From contig DATAOI010000058.1 of the NCBI GenBank assembly GCA_036265815.1, positions 43,561 to 107,560 on the forward strand: DNA of 64,000 bases, in the 5' to 3' direction. Below are positions 52,398 to 60,354 of this stretch, piece after piece. The notes below the pieces were generated by a model, which worked only from the letters and a program-made list of their open reading frames with translations, ran no database searches and had not been told where the DNA came from. The first letter of the stretch is position 1, and each line of letters starts with the position of its first letter. Source of the stretch: Gemmatimonadales bacterium (GTDB lineage Bacteria; Gemmatimonadota; Gemmatimonadetes; Gemmatimonadales; GWC2-71-9). The position numbers and the translations under genes were made by a program.

Positions 52398-52420
52398 CGT
52401 GCACTATGATAAAAGGTGCA
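52398..52420 (+). promoter_or_regulatory. Promoter-like -10 between inverted GTGCAC repeats
   Basis: GTGCAC-TATGAT-AAAAG-GTGCAC: a -10-like TATGAT lies between two GTGCAC palindromes, 34 bases before the lipoprotein start. No good -35 was found at standard spacing, so a repressor- or activator-controlled promoter is possible. Confidence 0.4.
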
Positions 52421-52453
52421 CGTCACCAGAGTTCGTCCACGCTCGGAGGATTC

Positions 52454-52972
52454 ATGCGGACATTCTGGAGTTGGACCCTGCTCCCCGTCATCCTGGCTGG
52501 CTGCGGGGCCGGCAGCCGCTCCACCCCGGCCGAAGCTCCACGAGACCCGCCGCACCCGCGCGACCTGACCACTCCGCTCACCTCCTCGCCGTCCGTGCAG
52601 GTGATTTCCAGTCGCGAGGTGATTCGGTCGGAGCCGGCACGGCAGGCCAAGTCCCGCGCTCACCGGCCCGCGCCCAAGGCGCAGACTGTCACACCCATTG
52701 CCGAGGCGACTGTCCCAGCGCCGGTCACGGTGTCGCCTTCTCGTTCGCCCGCTCCGGTGGAGACGCCGGTAGTCTGGAAAGGCGGAGCCGCCGCGCTGGA
52801 ACCGGGACAGACGGTGACGATGGTGCCCGCCGAGTCCGGACCCACCCCCGCGCAGGAGGAGGGTCCAGCCCCGCTCAGGGAGCGGCGCGGCGGCATTATC
52901 CGGGTCGGGGGCGGAGGCTGTCACCCCCAGGACGGTCGCGGCCGCGGCAGCGTGTTTCGCCTCTCCTGGTAA
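52454..52972 (+). CDS. Lipoprotein, unknown function
   Basis: A 172-residue exported protein. The signal ends in lipobox LAGC (WTLLPVILAGCGAG). The mature chain is Pro/Ser/Val-rich and probably disordered until a Gly-rich end (GGIIRVGGGGCHPQDGRGRG) with one Cys. I do not recognise it. ATG 52454 follows GGAGG. It is preceded by the promoter-like site at 52398-52420. Confidence 0.7.
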   Translation: MRTFWSWTLLPVILAGCGAGSRSTPAEAPRDPPHPRDLTTPLTSSPSVQVISSREVIRSEPARQAKSRAHRPAPKAQTVTPIAEATVPAPVTVSPSRSPAPVETPVVWKGGAAALEPGQTVTMVPAESGPTPAQEEGPAPLRERRGGIIRVGGGGCHPQDGRGRGSVFRLSW

Positions 52973-53200
52973 GGAGTTAACTACCGCGGTCCAGATCCGG
53001 CACCTCTGAAAGGGGTGCCATTTGGCGTACCCGCCAGTTATGCTTGTGCTCGTCCGCTGAATCTGATCACACCGGGTATTCGGCTCCCTCTGGCTGGTGC
53101 GCTCGCCCTTTCAAAGGCGGGTGCCCTCGCGCGGTCGGGCTCAGCGTGCGCAGGCGTCCGTGGGCATTGACCAATTTTCACGCACAGTGGGGAGGCACGC

Positions 53201-54115
53201 ATGAGGAAAGCTTGGGCGTTGATCGTGCTCGTGGCCGTATCGACGGTCGGCTGCAATCAGGGTGAACTGCGGAAGGCCCTCGCCGATGCGAAGGCCTCCG
53301 AAGCGCAGAAGGACAGCCTCCTGACCGAGGTCCTCGAAACCACTCAGTTCGTGAGCGACATCAACGGGGAGCTGGCGAAGACCAAGAGCATCACGGTCAG
53401 CACCAAGGGCACCGATCCGGGCCTGCCCGGGGCCAAGAAGGACCGGGAGGAGCGGAAGCAGGCGCTCGCGCGGGTCCAGGCTGTCATCGCGAAGCTCAAC
53501 GAGAGCGAGGCGAACCTGAGCCAGGTCGAAACCCGCGCCAAGCAGTCCCGGCAGCGCAACGCGCGCCTCCTCGCCCAGATCGAGACCTACAAGAAGACCA
53601 TCGACGACCTCAAGGCCACGGCCGAGCAGCAGAAGACCGACTATGAGGCGCAGATCGCCGCGGCGAACACCCAGATCGCGACCCTGGCCGGCCGGGTGGA
53701 TACGCTGACGACGGAGAACACCACGCTGTCCTCCCAGAAGGCCGCGCTGAGCGATACCGTGGTCAACCTTACCGCGTACAAGAACACCGTGTACTACGCC
53801 GCGGGTACCAAGGACGAGCTGATCAAGAGGGGCGTGATCACCAAGGAAGGCTCCAAGTTCCTGATCTTCGGCGGCACCCGCCTGGAGCCGGCCCGCAACC
53901 TCGATCCCCAGGCGTTCACGGCGATCGACAAGGTGACCAACACCTCGATCCCGCTCCCCCGGACCGACAAGCAGTACAAGATCATCTCGCGGCAGAGCCC
54001 GACCTACCTGGCCCCGGGCGTCGCGAAGGATGGCAAGGTCACCGGCACCGTCAACATCGCCCAGCCGGAAGAGTTCTGGTCTGCATCGAAGTATCTCATT
54101 CTGGTGCAGGATTGA
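53201..54115 (+). CDS. Coiled-coil lipoprotein
   Basis: A 304-residue lipoprotein (signal ALIVLVAVSTVGC, Cys18). Residues ~25-190 form a long heptad-like coiled coil (KALADAKASEAQKDSLLTE, KKTIDDLKATAEQQKTDYEAQIAAANTQ). The C-terminal ~110 residues are a compact beta-rich domain starting VYYAAGTKDELIKRGVITKEG. This two-part form is seen in many outer-membrane or periplasmic proteins of unknown function. GGGGAGG precedes ATG 53201. A terminator follows at 54146. Confidence 0.8.
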   Translation: MRKAWALIVLVAVSTVGCNQGELRKALADAKASEAQKDSLLTEVLETTQFVSDINGELAKTKSITVSTKGTDPGLPGAKKDREERKQALARVQAVIAKLNESEANLSQVETRAKQSRQRNARLLAQIETYKKTIDDLKATAEQQKTDYEAQIAAANTQIATLAGRVDTLTTENTTLSSQKAALSDTVVNLTAYKNTVYYAAGTKDELIKRGVITKEGSKFLIFGGTRLEPARNLDPQAFTAIDKVTNTSIPLPRTDKQYKIISRQSPTYLAPGVAKDGKVTGTVNIAQPEEFWSASKYLILVQD

Positions 54116-54145
54116 CCGCGGGGGGAGCCGAATCCCGGTAGGATC

Positions 54146-54183
54146 ACGACGGCCACCTCAGGGTGGCCGTCGTCGTTTCTTCA
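54146..54183 (+). terminator. Intrinsic terminator of the coiled-coil lipoprotein gene
   Basis: ACGACGGCCACC (54146-54157) pairs with 54162-54173 around TCAG, followed by CGTTTCTTC. Confidence 0.8.
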
Positions 54184-54362
54184 ACAAAGATTCAGTCGGT
54201 TCAGGTGGGCGTAACCTCTCTCGCTGCAGTAGATTCAGATTCCGTTGTCAACAATTTCTACATCCGATGAGGAAAAGAATCCGGCGCCCCCGTGACCCGC
54301 GACACAGGCGTCCGGGCACTCCCACGGGAAATTCCTGGGAGGCCCCAACCCGGAGGTCGTTC

Positions 54363-54611
54363 GTGCGGAAGCTGATCCTTGCCGCGGGTATCGCGGCGCT
54401 CTGGAGTACCAGCGCCTGCCGGAAAACCGGCGAGGGCGAATACGAAGTGCAGAAGCCGGTCATCGGCACCACGACGGATACCGTGGCGACGCCGAGCGTC
54501 GAGACCGGAACCGTCAAGGACACCATCAACGTGCCCAAGGTAAAGACCGAAAAGAAGGAAGTGAACCTGCCGAAGGTAGAGGTGAAACCGCCGGCCGAGC
54601 GCAAGCCGTGA
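54363..54611 (+). CDS. Small lipoprotein rich in Lys, Val, Thr and Pro
   Basis: An 82-residue lipoprotein from GTG 54363 with GGAGG upstream. Signal ILAAGIAALWSTSAC ends in a lipobox. The mature part is a low-complexity run (TVKDTINVPKVKTEKKEVNLPKV cut into similar short blocks) with no hydrophobic core. It resembles the lipoprotein at 8729-8950 in size, signal and D/T/V/K style. Function unknown. Confidence 0.7.
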   Translation: MRKLILAAGIAALWSTSACRKTGEGEYEVQKPVIGTTTDTVATPSVETGTVKDTINVPKVKTEKKEVNLPKVEVKPPAERKP

Positions 54612-54746
54612 GCGCTATCCGCTAACGGTCATCCTCTTTCTCCGACCCGCTGGCGCACCTGCCAGCGGGTCGGCTGGCTTTGGATATATTCCCCTGCGGT
54701 CCCCAGTCGTTGCACCGTTGCATCTCTGCACACAGCAGGAGTCGGC

Positions 54747-56078
54747 ATGCTGAAGCTCGGCGCGGGGCTCGCGGCGCTCACCCTGGCCACTGGCTGGGTG
54801 CCGCGCGACGCCGTGGCTCAGGGTGGGCCGGCGGCGCTCATCGCCATCCGGGCCGGCCGGCTGGTCGACGTGGACAAGGGCGAAGTCCGGCGCGATCAGG
54901 TCATCCTGGTCCGCGGCGACCGGATCGAGGCCGTTCAATCGGGCTCGGCCAAACTCCCCGCGGGCGCGCGCGTCATCGACCTCTCCCGCTCCACCGTGCT
55001 CCCCGGGCTCATCGATTGCCATACCCACCTGGTGGACGACATCGAGTCCGCCGACGTGCTGCTGCCGCTGGAGCGCTCCGAGGCGCAGCAGGTCTTCAGC
55101 GGCGTCCGCCACGCGAAGGCCACGCTCCTGGCCGGCTTCACTACCGTCCGCGACGTGGGCACCTACCGGGCCCTGGTGGATGCGGCCCTGCGGGATGCGA
55201 TCAACGACGGGACCGTACCCGGACCGAGGATGAAAGTGGCCGGTGCCTACATCACGGTCTCGACCGGGGGCGGTGAGGTGGCGGGCGCCGCGCCCGACGT
55301 GAATCTGCCGGCGTCGTTTCGCTTCGGCGTGGCCAACTCGGCCGACGAGGTGCGCGAGCGGGTCCGGGTACTGCTCAATAGCGGCGCCGACTTCATCAAG
55401 ATCATCGCCACGGGTGCGGTGCTCACCCGCGGCACTCAGCCGGGCGTGTCCGAGTACACCGAGGAGCAGATCCGCGCCGCGGTGGAGCAGGCCGCGGAGT
55501 ACGGGACCTTCGTGGCGGCGCACGCCCATGGCGCGGAGGGGATCAAGCGGGCGGTGCGGGCCGGCGTGCGCTCGATCGAGCACGGCTCCCTGATCGACGA
55601 CGAGGGAATCGCGCTCATGAAAGCGCACGGCACCTGGCTGGTGGCCGACATCTACAACGGGGACTACATCGACAGCGTGGGCCGGGAGCAGCACTGGCCG
55701 GCCGACATCCTGCGGAAGAACCTGGAGACCACCGAGACCCAGCGCGCCGGGTTCCGGAAGGCGGTGGCGGCGGGAGTCCGGATCGCCTACGGCACCGACA
55801 GCGGAGTGTATCCGCACGGGATGAACGCGATGCAGTTGCCCTACATGGTCCGCTACGGCATGACCCCGATGCAGGCCGTCCAGTCCGCCACCATCTCGGC
55901 GGCCGAGCTGATGCAGTGGAAGGACAGCGTCGGCTCCATCGCGCCGGGCAAGTACGCCGACATCATCGCGGTGGAGGGAGACGCGCTGGCCGATCTCAGC
56001 CGCGTCATGCGGGTCGGCTTCGTCATGAAGGGCGGGACGGTCTACCTGCCGGAGAACTCGTCATCACGGAGGCAGTGA
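54747..56078 (+). CDS. Secreted amidohydrolase
   Basis: A 443-residue metal-dependent hydrolase of the amidohydrolase superfamily, imidazolonepropionase/Xaa-Pro dipeptidase-like. A signal region (AGLAALTLATGWVPRDAVAQ) is followed by LPGLIDCHTH (metal His pair), TTVRDVGTY, a probable bridging Lys in DFIKIIATG, AHAHGAEGIKRAVRAGVRSIEHGS and GTDSGVYPHG, then IAPGKYADIIAV. GGAG precedes ATG 54747. It is followed almost directly by an S9 peptidase gene, suggesting joint peptide breakdown in the periplasm. Confidence 0.93.
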   Translation: MLKLGAGLAALTLATGWVPRDAVAQGGPAALIAIRAGRLVDVDKGEVRRDQVILVRGDRIEAVQSGSAKLPAGARVIDLSRSTVLPGLIDCHTHLVDDIESADVLLPLERSEAQQVFSGVRHAKATLLAGFTTVRDVGTYRALVDAALRDAINDGTVPGPRMKVAGAYITVSTGGGEVAGAAPDVNLPASFRFGVANSADEVRERVRVLLNSGADFIKIIATGAVLTRGTQPGVSEYTEEQIRAAVEQAAEYGTFVAAHAHGAEGIKRAVRAGVRSIEHGSLIDDEGIALMKAHGTWLVADIYNGDYIDSVGREQHWPADILRKNLETTETQRAGFRKAVAAGVRIAYGTDSGVYPHGMNAMQLPYMVRYGMTPMQAVQSATISAAELMQWKDSVGSIAPGKYADIIAVEGDALADLSRVMRVGFVMKGGTVYLPENSSSRRQ

Positions 56079-56083
56079 GTGCG

Positions 56084-58138
56084 ATGCAGTGCATGATGTG
56101 TGTTGTGGGCCTTGTCCCCGCTCTTGTCGTCGCGGCCGCGGCCCCCGTATCGGCGCAACGGACGGTGACGGTGGAAGACCTGGACCGGTTGCGGGACGTG
56201 AGCGATCCGCAGCTTTCGCCGGAGGGCGGCTGGGTGGCGTACACCGTCTCGGTGGCCGACACGGCCAAGGACCGGAACGACAGCGACGTGTGGATGATCA
56301 GTTGGGACGGTGCCCGCACGGTCCAGCTCAGCCGCAGCCCGGCCGACGAGCACGCGCCCCGCTGGAGCCCGGACGGCCGCTACCTCGCCTTCCTGTCCGA
56401 CCGGGATGATCCCCATGAGTCCGACCAGCTCTGGCTCTTGAACCGGAGCGGCGGCGAGGCGGAGCGGATCACCGATCTTCCCGCCGGGGTCTCCGAGTAT
56501 GCCTGGGCCCCGGACGGTCGGCGCATCGCGCTGGTAGCGCGGGACCCGGACGCTGACGCCGCGTCCCCGGCCGACTCGGCCAAGCCCAAGACACCCAAGC
56601 CGATCGTGGTGGACCGGTTCCAGTTCAAGCAGGACGAGGTGGGCTACCTCGACGCGCGGCGAGACCATCTTTACCTTCTGGACCTGTCGGCTACGCCCCG
56701 CGCACCTCACCTCCTGCTGCCGGGCGAGTACGAGGAGCTCTCCCCTTCCTGGTCGCCCGACGGGCGGTCGATCGCATTCGTGAGCCGGCGGCGGCCGGAC
56801 TTCGACCGGACCGCCAACTTCGATCTCTATGTGGTCGACGCGTTGGTGGGCGCTACGCCGCGGCAGCTCACCACCTTCGACGGTCCGGACATGGACCCGG
56901 ACTGGGGGAACCGCGCGCCGTCGTGGAGTCCGGACGGGACCCAGATCGCCTACGTGCAGGGCGGGCCGCCCGCGCTGATCTACTATGCGGGTCAGAAGGT
57001 GGCTGTGGTGCCGGTGTCCGGCGGTCCAGCCCGGGTGCTCACCGGGGCGCTCGACCGGAACGTGCTCTCGCCGACCTGGTCACCCGACGGGTCGTCGGTT
57101 CTCTTCCTGCTGGAGGACGACCGGGTCTATCATCTGGCGCGGGTGCCGGCGAAGGGAGGCGCGGTGGAGCGGTTGGTCGAAGGGCGCCGGGCGATCACCG
57201 ACCTCTCGGTCGGCCCGGAAGGGCGGATCGCCGTGGCCTCGAGCACGCCCGCGGCTCCCGCGGAGATCTACGCCGTCGAAGGGCGCGACCTCCGGCCGCT
57301 CTCCCAGCAGAACAAGGCGTGGCTCGCGGAGGTACGACTGGCCCCGGTGCAGGAGATCACCTTCAAGAGCAAGGATGGGACGCCGATCAACGGCTTCCTG
57401 GTCAAGCCCCCGGATTATCAGGCGGGGCGCCGCTATCCCACCATCCTGCGGATTCACGGCGGTCCGGTGTGGCAGCTCTATAACGATTTCGGCAACTTCG
57501 ACTGGCAGGTGCTGGCCGCGCAGGGCTACGTGGTGGTCGGGGCCAATCCACGGGGCAGCTCGGGTCGGGGAGAGAGGTTCTCCACCGCTATCTGGGCCGC
57601 GTGGGGCGAGAAGGATGGCCAAGACGTGCTGGCGGCGGTGGACTACGCCGTGGCCCAGGGCATCGCCGATTCGACGCGGCTCGGCGTGGGCGGGTGGAGC
57701 TACGGCGGCATCCTCACCAACCAGGTGATCACGCGCGACCGCCGGTTCAAGGCCGCCACGGTCGGGGCAGGGCAGGGGAACGCGCTGGCCGGCTACGGCA
57801 CCGACCAGTACGTGCGGGAGTACGAGGCCGAGCTGGGGAAGCCGTGGGCCAAGCCGCAGGTCTGGATGAGGGTGTCGTACCCCTTCTTCCACGCAGACCG
57901 GATCGTGACCCCCACGCTGTTTCTCTGTGGCGACGCCGACTTCAACGTGCCGCTGCTCAACTCGGAGCAGATGTACCAGGCGCTCCGGAGCCTGGGGCGG
58001 GAGACCGAGCTGATCATCTATCCGGGCGAGCCGCACGGGCTCAACAAGCCGAGCCACCAGCGGGACCGGCTGGAGCGGTACCTGGCGTGGTACGGGAAGT
58101 ATCTGAAGGCGGGAGAGGCCACGACGTCGGTGCGGTAG
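56084..58138 (+). CDS. S9 family prolyl oligopeptidase-like peptidase
   Basis: A ~684-residue secreted serine peptidase. A signal peptide (VVGLVPALVVAAAAPVSAQ) is followed by a WD40-like beta-propeller with repeated SPDG turns (RWSPDGRYLAFLS, SWSPDGRSIAFVS, TWSPDGSSVLFL). The C-terminal alpha/beta hydrolase domain has Ser539 in GWSYGG, Asp617 in GDADFNVP and His651 in GEPHGL. ATG 56084 suits the GGAGG site at 56068-56072; GTG 56075, overlapping the amidohydrolase stop, is an alternative. Repeat copy B follows. Confidence 0.94.
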   Translation: MQCMMCVVGLVPALVVAAAAPVSAQRTVTVEDLDRLRDVSDPQLSPEGGWVAYTVSVADTAKDRNDSDVWMISWDGARTVQLSRSPADEHAPRWSPDGRYLAFLSDRDDPHESDQLWLLNRSGGEAERITDLPAGVSEYAWAPDGRRIALVARDPDADAASPADSAKPKTPKPIVVDRFQFKQDEVGYLDARRDHLYLLDLSATPRAPHLLLPGEYEELSPSWSPDGRSIAFVSRRRPDFDRTANFDLYVVDALVGATPRQLTTFDGPDMDPDWGNRAPSWSPDGTQIAYVQGGPPALIYYAGQKVAVVPVSGGPARVLTGALDRNVLSPTWSPDGSSVLFLLEDDRVYHLARVPAKGGAVERLVEGRRAITDLSVGPEGRIAVASSTPAAPAEIYAVEGRDLRPLSQQNKAWLAEVRLAPVQEITFKSKDGTPINGFLVKPPDYQAGRRYPTILRIHGGPVWQLYNDFGNFDWQVLAAQGYVVVGANPRGSSGRGERFSTAIWAAWGEKDGQDVLAAVDYAVAQGIADSTRLGVGGWSYGGILTNQVITRDRRFKAATVGAGQGNALAGYGTDQYVREYEAELGKPWAKPQVWMRVSYPFFHADRIVTPTLFLCGDADFNVPLLNSEQMYQALRSLGRETELIIYPGEPHGLNKPSHQRDRLERYLAWYGKYLKAGEATTSVR

Positions 58139-58144
58139 GGGGGG

Positions 58145-58548
58145 TCGAGGGCCGGGGGCCGAGGGACGGGGGCCGAGGGGGGTCACTCCGGTCGTTGCAG
58201 GCCGCCCCGGGGCGCACGTCGCACGACGAGATCACACGGCCTGACACTCCCTGCGTGACCCCCCTCGGCCCCCAGGCACGCGCACACAGCGCGCGTGAGC
58301 GCGGCGGGTGCCGCGCTGGTACAGTGGTGGGCGCAACGGCGTTGCGCGATGGTCGGTTCGCACGTGCCCGCGGGCTCCGATGCTCGGGCGCAGGCGGCGG
58401 GCGGGGATCGCGGAGGGAGTCAGGCCGTGTGATGCCGGTCTAGCTCCGTGTCCCCGGGGCGGCCTGTTGTGACCGGAGCGAGCCCGGCCCGGAGCCGGCC
58501 CCCCCGACCACGCCCGCCGCCGGAGCCGGCGCCCCGATCCGTCGCCGT
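58145..58548. repeat. Dispersed inverted-repeat element, copy B
   Basis: Second copy of the element at 20797-21095, in reverse orientation. The left terminal repeat is 58182-58258 and the right 58409-58484; they share CACACGGCCTGAC and, on the right, TGTTGTGACCGGAGCGAGCC. The core (58259-58408) contains GCCGCGCTGGTACAGTGGTG, the reverse complement of the copy A core. Total length (~303 bp) matches copy A (~299 bp). Similarity continues into the GC-rich flank to about 58548. No protein-coding frame is evident. It fills the 463-base gap between the S9 peptidase and the next lipoprotein. Confidence 0.88.
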
Positions 58549-58601
58549 AGGTGATGCACCGATCTACAGACGGTAACCACCCTGTCATACCGGGTGACTT
58601 T

Positions 58602-58985
58602 ATGAAGGCTCACTACACCCGCATCTCCTGGCCGCTGCTGCTCGCGCTGATGTTCGCCGGCTGCGGCTCGCACCACGGCACCTCCGAGGCGGTCTCGCCC
58701 AATACGCCGGTCGAGCTCGAGGTGGAGAATCACAACTGGAGCGATATCGTCATCTATCTGGTCCGGGGCAGTCAGCGCCAGCGGCTGGGGATGGTGACCG
58801 CGCTGGGTAACACGGTCTTCACCTTCCCCTACCGCCGGCTGGGCAACAGCGGCGACGCGCGGCTCTCGGCGCATGCCATCGGCGGGAGCGGCTACACCAG
58901 CGAGTCGGTGCTGGTGCAGCCGGGGCAAACCCTCAAGTGGACGCTCGAGAGCGATCTCGCGCGCTCGAGTCTGGCGGTGTACTGA
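58602..58985 (+). CDS. Small lipoprotein, unknown function
   Basis: A 127-residue lipoprotein. The signal ends in lipobox FAGC (PLLLALMFAGCG). The mature part has a compact beta-like pattern (PVELEVENHNWSDIVIYLVRG, TVFTFPYRRLG, TSESVLVQPGQTLKWTLES) similar to small beta-sandwich envelope proteins. ATG 58602 begins the signal. It is convergent with the susD gene, with two bases between the stops. Confidence 0.72.
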   Translation: MKAHYTRISWPLLLALMFAGCGSHHGTSEAVSPNTPVELEVENHNWSDIVIYLVRGSQRQRLGMVTALGNTVFTFPYRRLGNSGDARLSAHAIGGSGYTSESVLVQPGQTLKWTLESDLARSSLAVY

Positions 58986-58987
58986 GG

Positions 58988-60349
58988 TCAGGGATTGCGG
59001 TCGATGCAACCAGTCCGTGCGTTGGGATTGTTCTGCTCCTCGATCGGAATCGGCAGGTTCACGTCGGAACCGTAGGTGCCGCCCTTGTGATAGGCGCCGT
59101 TGGGGAAGACCGAGTTCACCGGCCGTCCGTATCCGGTCGGCGCGGGCCGCACCAGGCGCCGCATGTCGCCCAGCCGGTGGCCGGTAGCGAAGAGCCAGAA
59201 GGCCCGCTCGGAGAAAAGCAGGTCCACCGCCTCGTCGCTCGAGCCCGGCACGGCCAGGTTGCCCAGCGCAGGTGAGATGGCGTTCGCCCTCAGATCGTTC
59301 AAAATCGTGGTCATCCCCGACACGTCGCCCGCCTGCAGCGCCGCCTCGGCCTCGATCAGCCGGGCTTCGGTGCCATCCGCCACCGGCACTGGTGAGGTGG
59401 CGTCGGGATACTTATCGAGATTGAACTGGGGGGTGATGAGATCGAGTCCGAAGTCCTCGGTGTCGGTGTAGGGAACCCGCGGGTCATTCGCCGACCGGTA
59501 GGCGAGTCCCACGCCGCCCTCCTGGTCGGACAGCGACCAGAGGCCCGCCTGACCATAGGTAAAGATGGCGTTCTGGAGCCGGAGCGGACTCTCGGAGTGC
59601 TCGGTCACATACAGAAAATCAGTCGGCACATCGGCCGCTACGGCGCCGGCCTCGGCGAACTGGCCCATGTCCAGCAGGGTGCGGGCGCGCCCGAGCAGTG
59701 CCAGGTTGGTGATGGTGCCGTCGTCCTCTGCGAGCCCCGGGTGGGCGAGCGCCGAGTCGAACTTAGCGAGGGCGGCCTGGTATGTCTCCGCCGTGGTCAG
59801 CGGGGTGCCGAAGGTGACAGTGTCACCGCGTACCTTGCCGAACGGCACCCCGGAGCAGAAGTCCTCGGCGAAGTAGAGGTAGGTATATCCCGCAAGGGCC
59901 AGCATCTCGGCGATGTCCGGGGTGCTCCCCGGCTCCAGCAGAAACTTCTGCAACGCCTCTGCGGCGTGTTCCGCGCCGGCCCGGGCCTTGTGCAGGTTGC
60001 GATAAACGTCGGAGAGGTTGGGGTTGATCAGCGCGGTGGTGCGCTGGTCGATTTCCTGCTCCGAGGGCGGCGTGGTGGAGTGCTCGAACTCGTCGGCGAG
60101 CAGGCCGCTCAGCAAGATCAGCCCGTCGTCGAATTCGCTTCCATCGCCGTCCTTCACGAAGCCGAAGTCGGAGATCGCCCCCAGGCGCAACGAGGCGGCC
60201 CCTTCGGGCGAGTCGAGCGTGCCGGGGTCGATGGCGGCGGGTTGGGTCGTGTCGAGCAGGCCGCAGGCGCCCGTGAGCGTCACACTGGTGATCAGCGTGG
60301 CAGCCAGGCGCGCCCTGCTCCATGTCAGGATCGTCATGTTCGATGTCAT
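58988..60349 (-). CDS. RagB/SusD-like outer-membrane lipoprotein
   Basis: A 453-residue substrate-binding lipoprotein that caps the SusC transporter. The signal ends in lipobox TGAC (ITSVTLTGACGLLD). The chain is mainly helical, with TPR-like segments (DVYRNLHKARAGAEHAAEALQKF, YQAALAKFDSAL), LFSERAFWLFATGHRLGDMRRL and the C-terminal NLPIPIEEQNNP block typical of SusD/RagB. It starts five bases after the SusC stop, ATG 60349 or 60337. The transported compound is unknown. Confidence 0.88.
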   Translation of the reverse strand: MTSNMTILTWSRARLAATLITSVTLTGACGLLDTTQPAAIDPGTLDSPEGAASLRLGAISDFGFVKDGDGSEFDDGLILLSGLLADEFEHSTTPPSEQEIDQRTTALINPNLSDVYRNLHKARAGAEHAAEALQKFLLEPGSTPDIAEMLALAGYTYLYFAEDFCSGVPFGKVRGDTVTFGTPLTTAETYQAALAKFDSALAHPGLAEDDGTITNLALLGRARTLLDMGQFAEAGAVAADVPTDFLYVTEHSESPLRLQNAIFTYGQAGLWSLSDQEGGVGLAYRSANDPRVPYTDTEDFGLDLITPQFNLDKYPDATSPVPVADGTEARLIEAEAALQAGDVSGMTTILNDLRANAISPALGNLAVPGSSDEAVDLLFSERAFWLFATGHRLGDMRRLVRPAPTGYGRPVNSVFPNGAYHKGGTYGSDVNLPIPIEEQNNPNARTGCIDRNP

Positions 60350-60354
60350 CCCGG

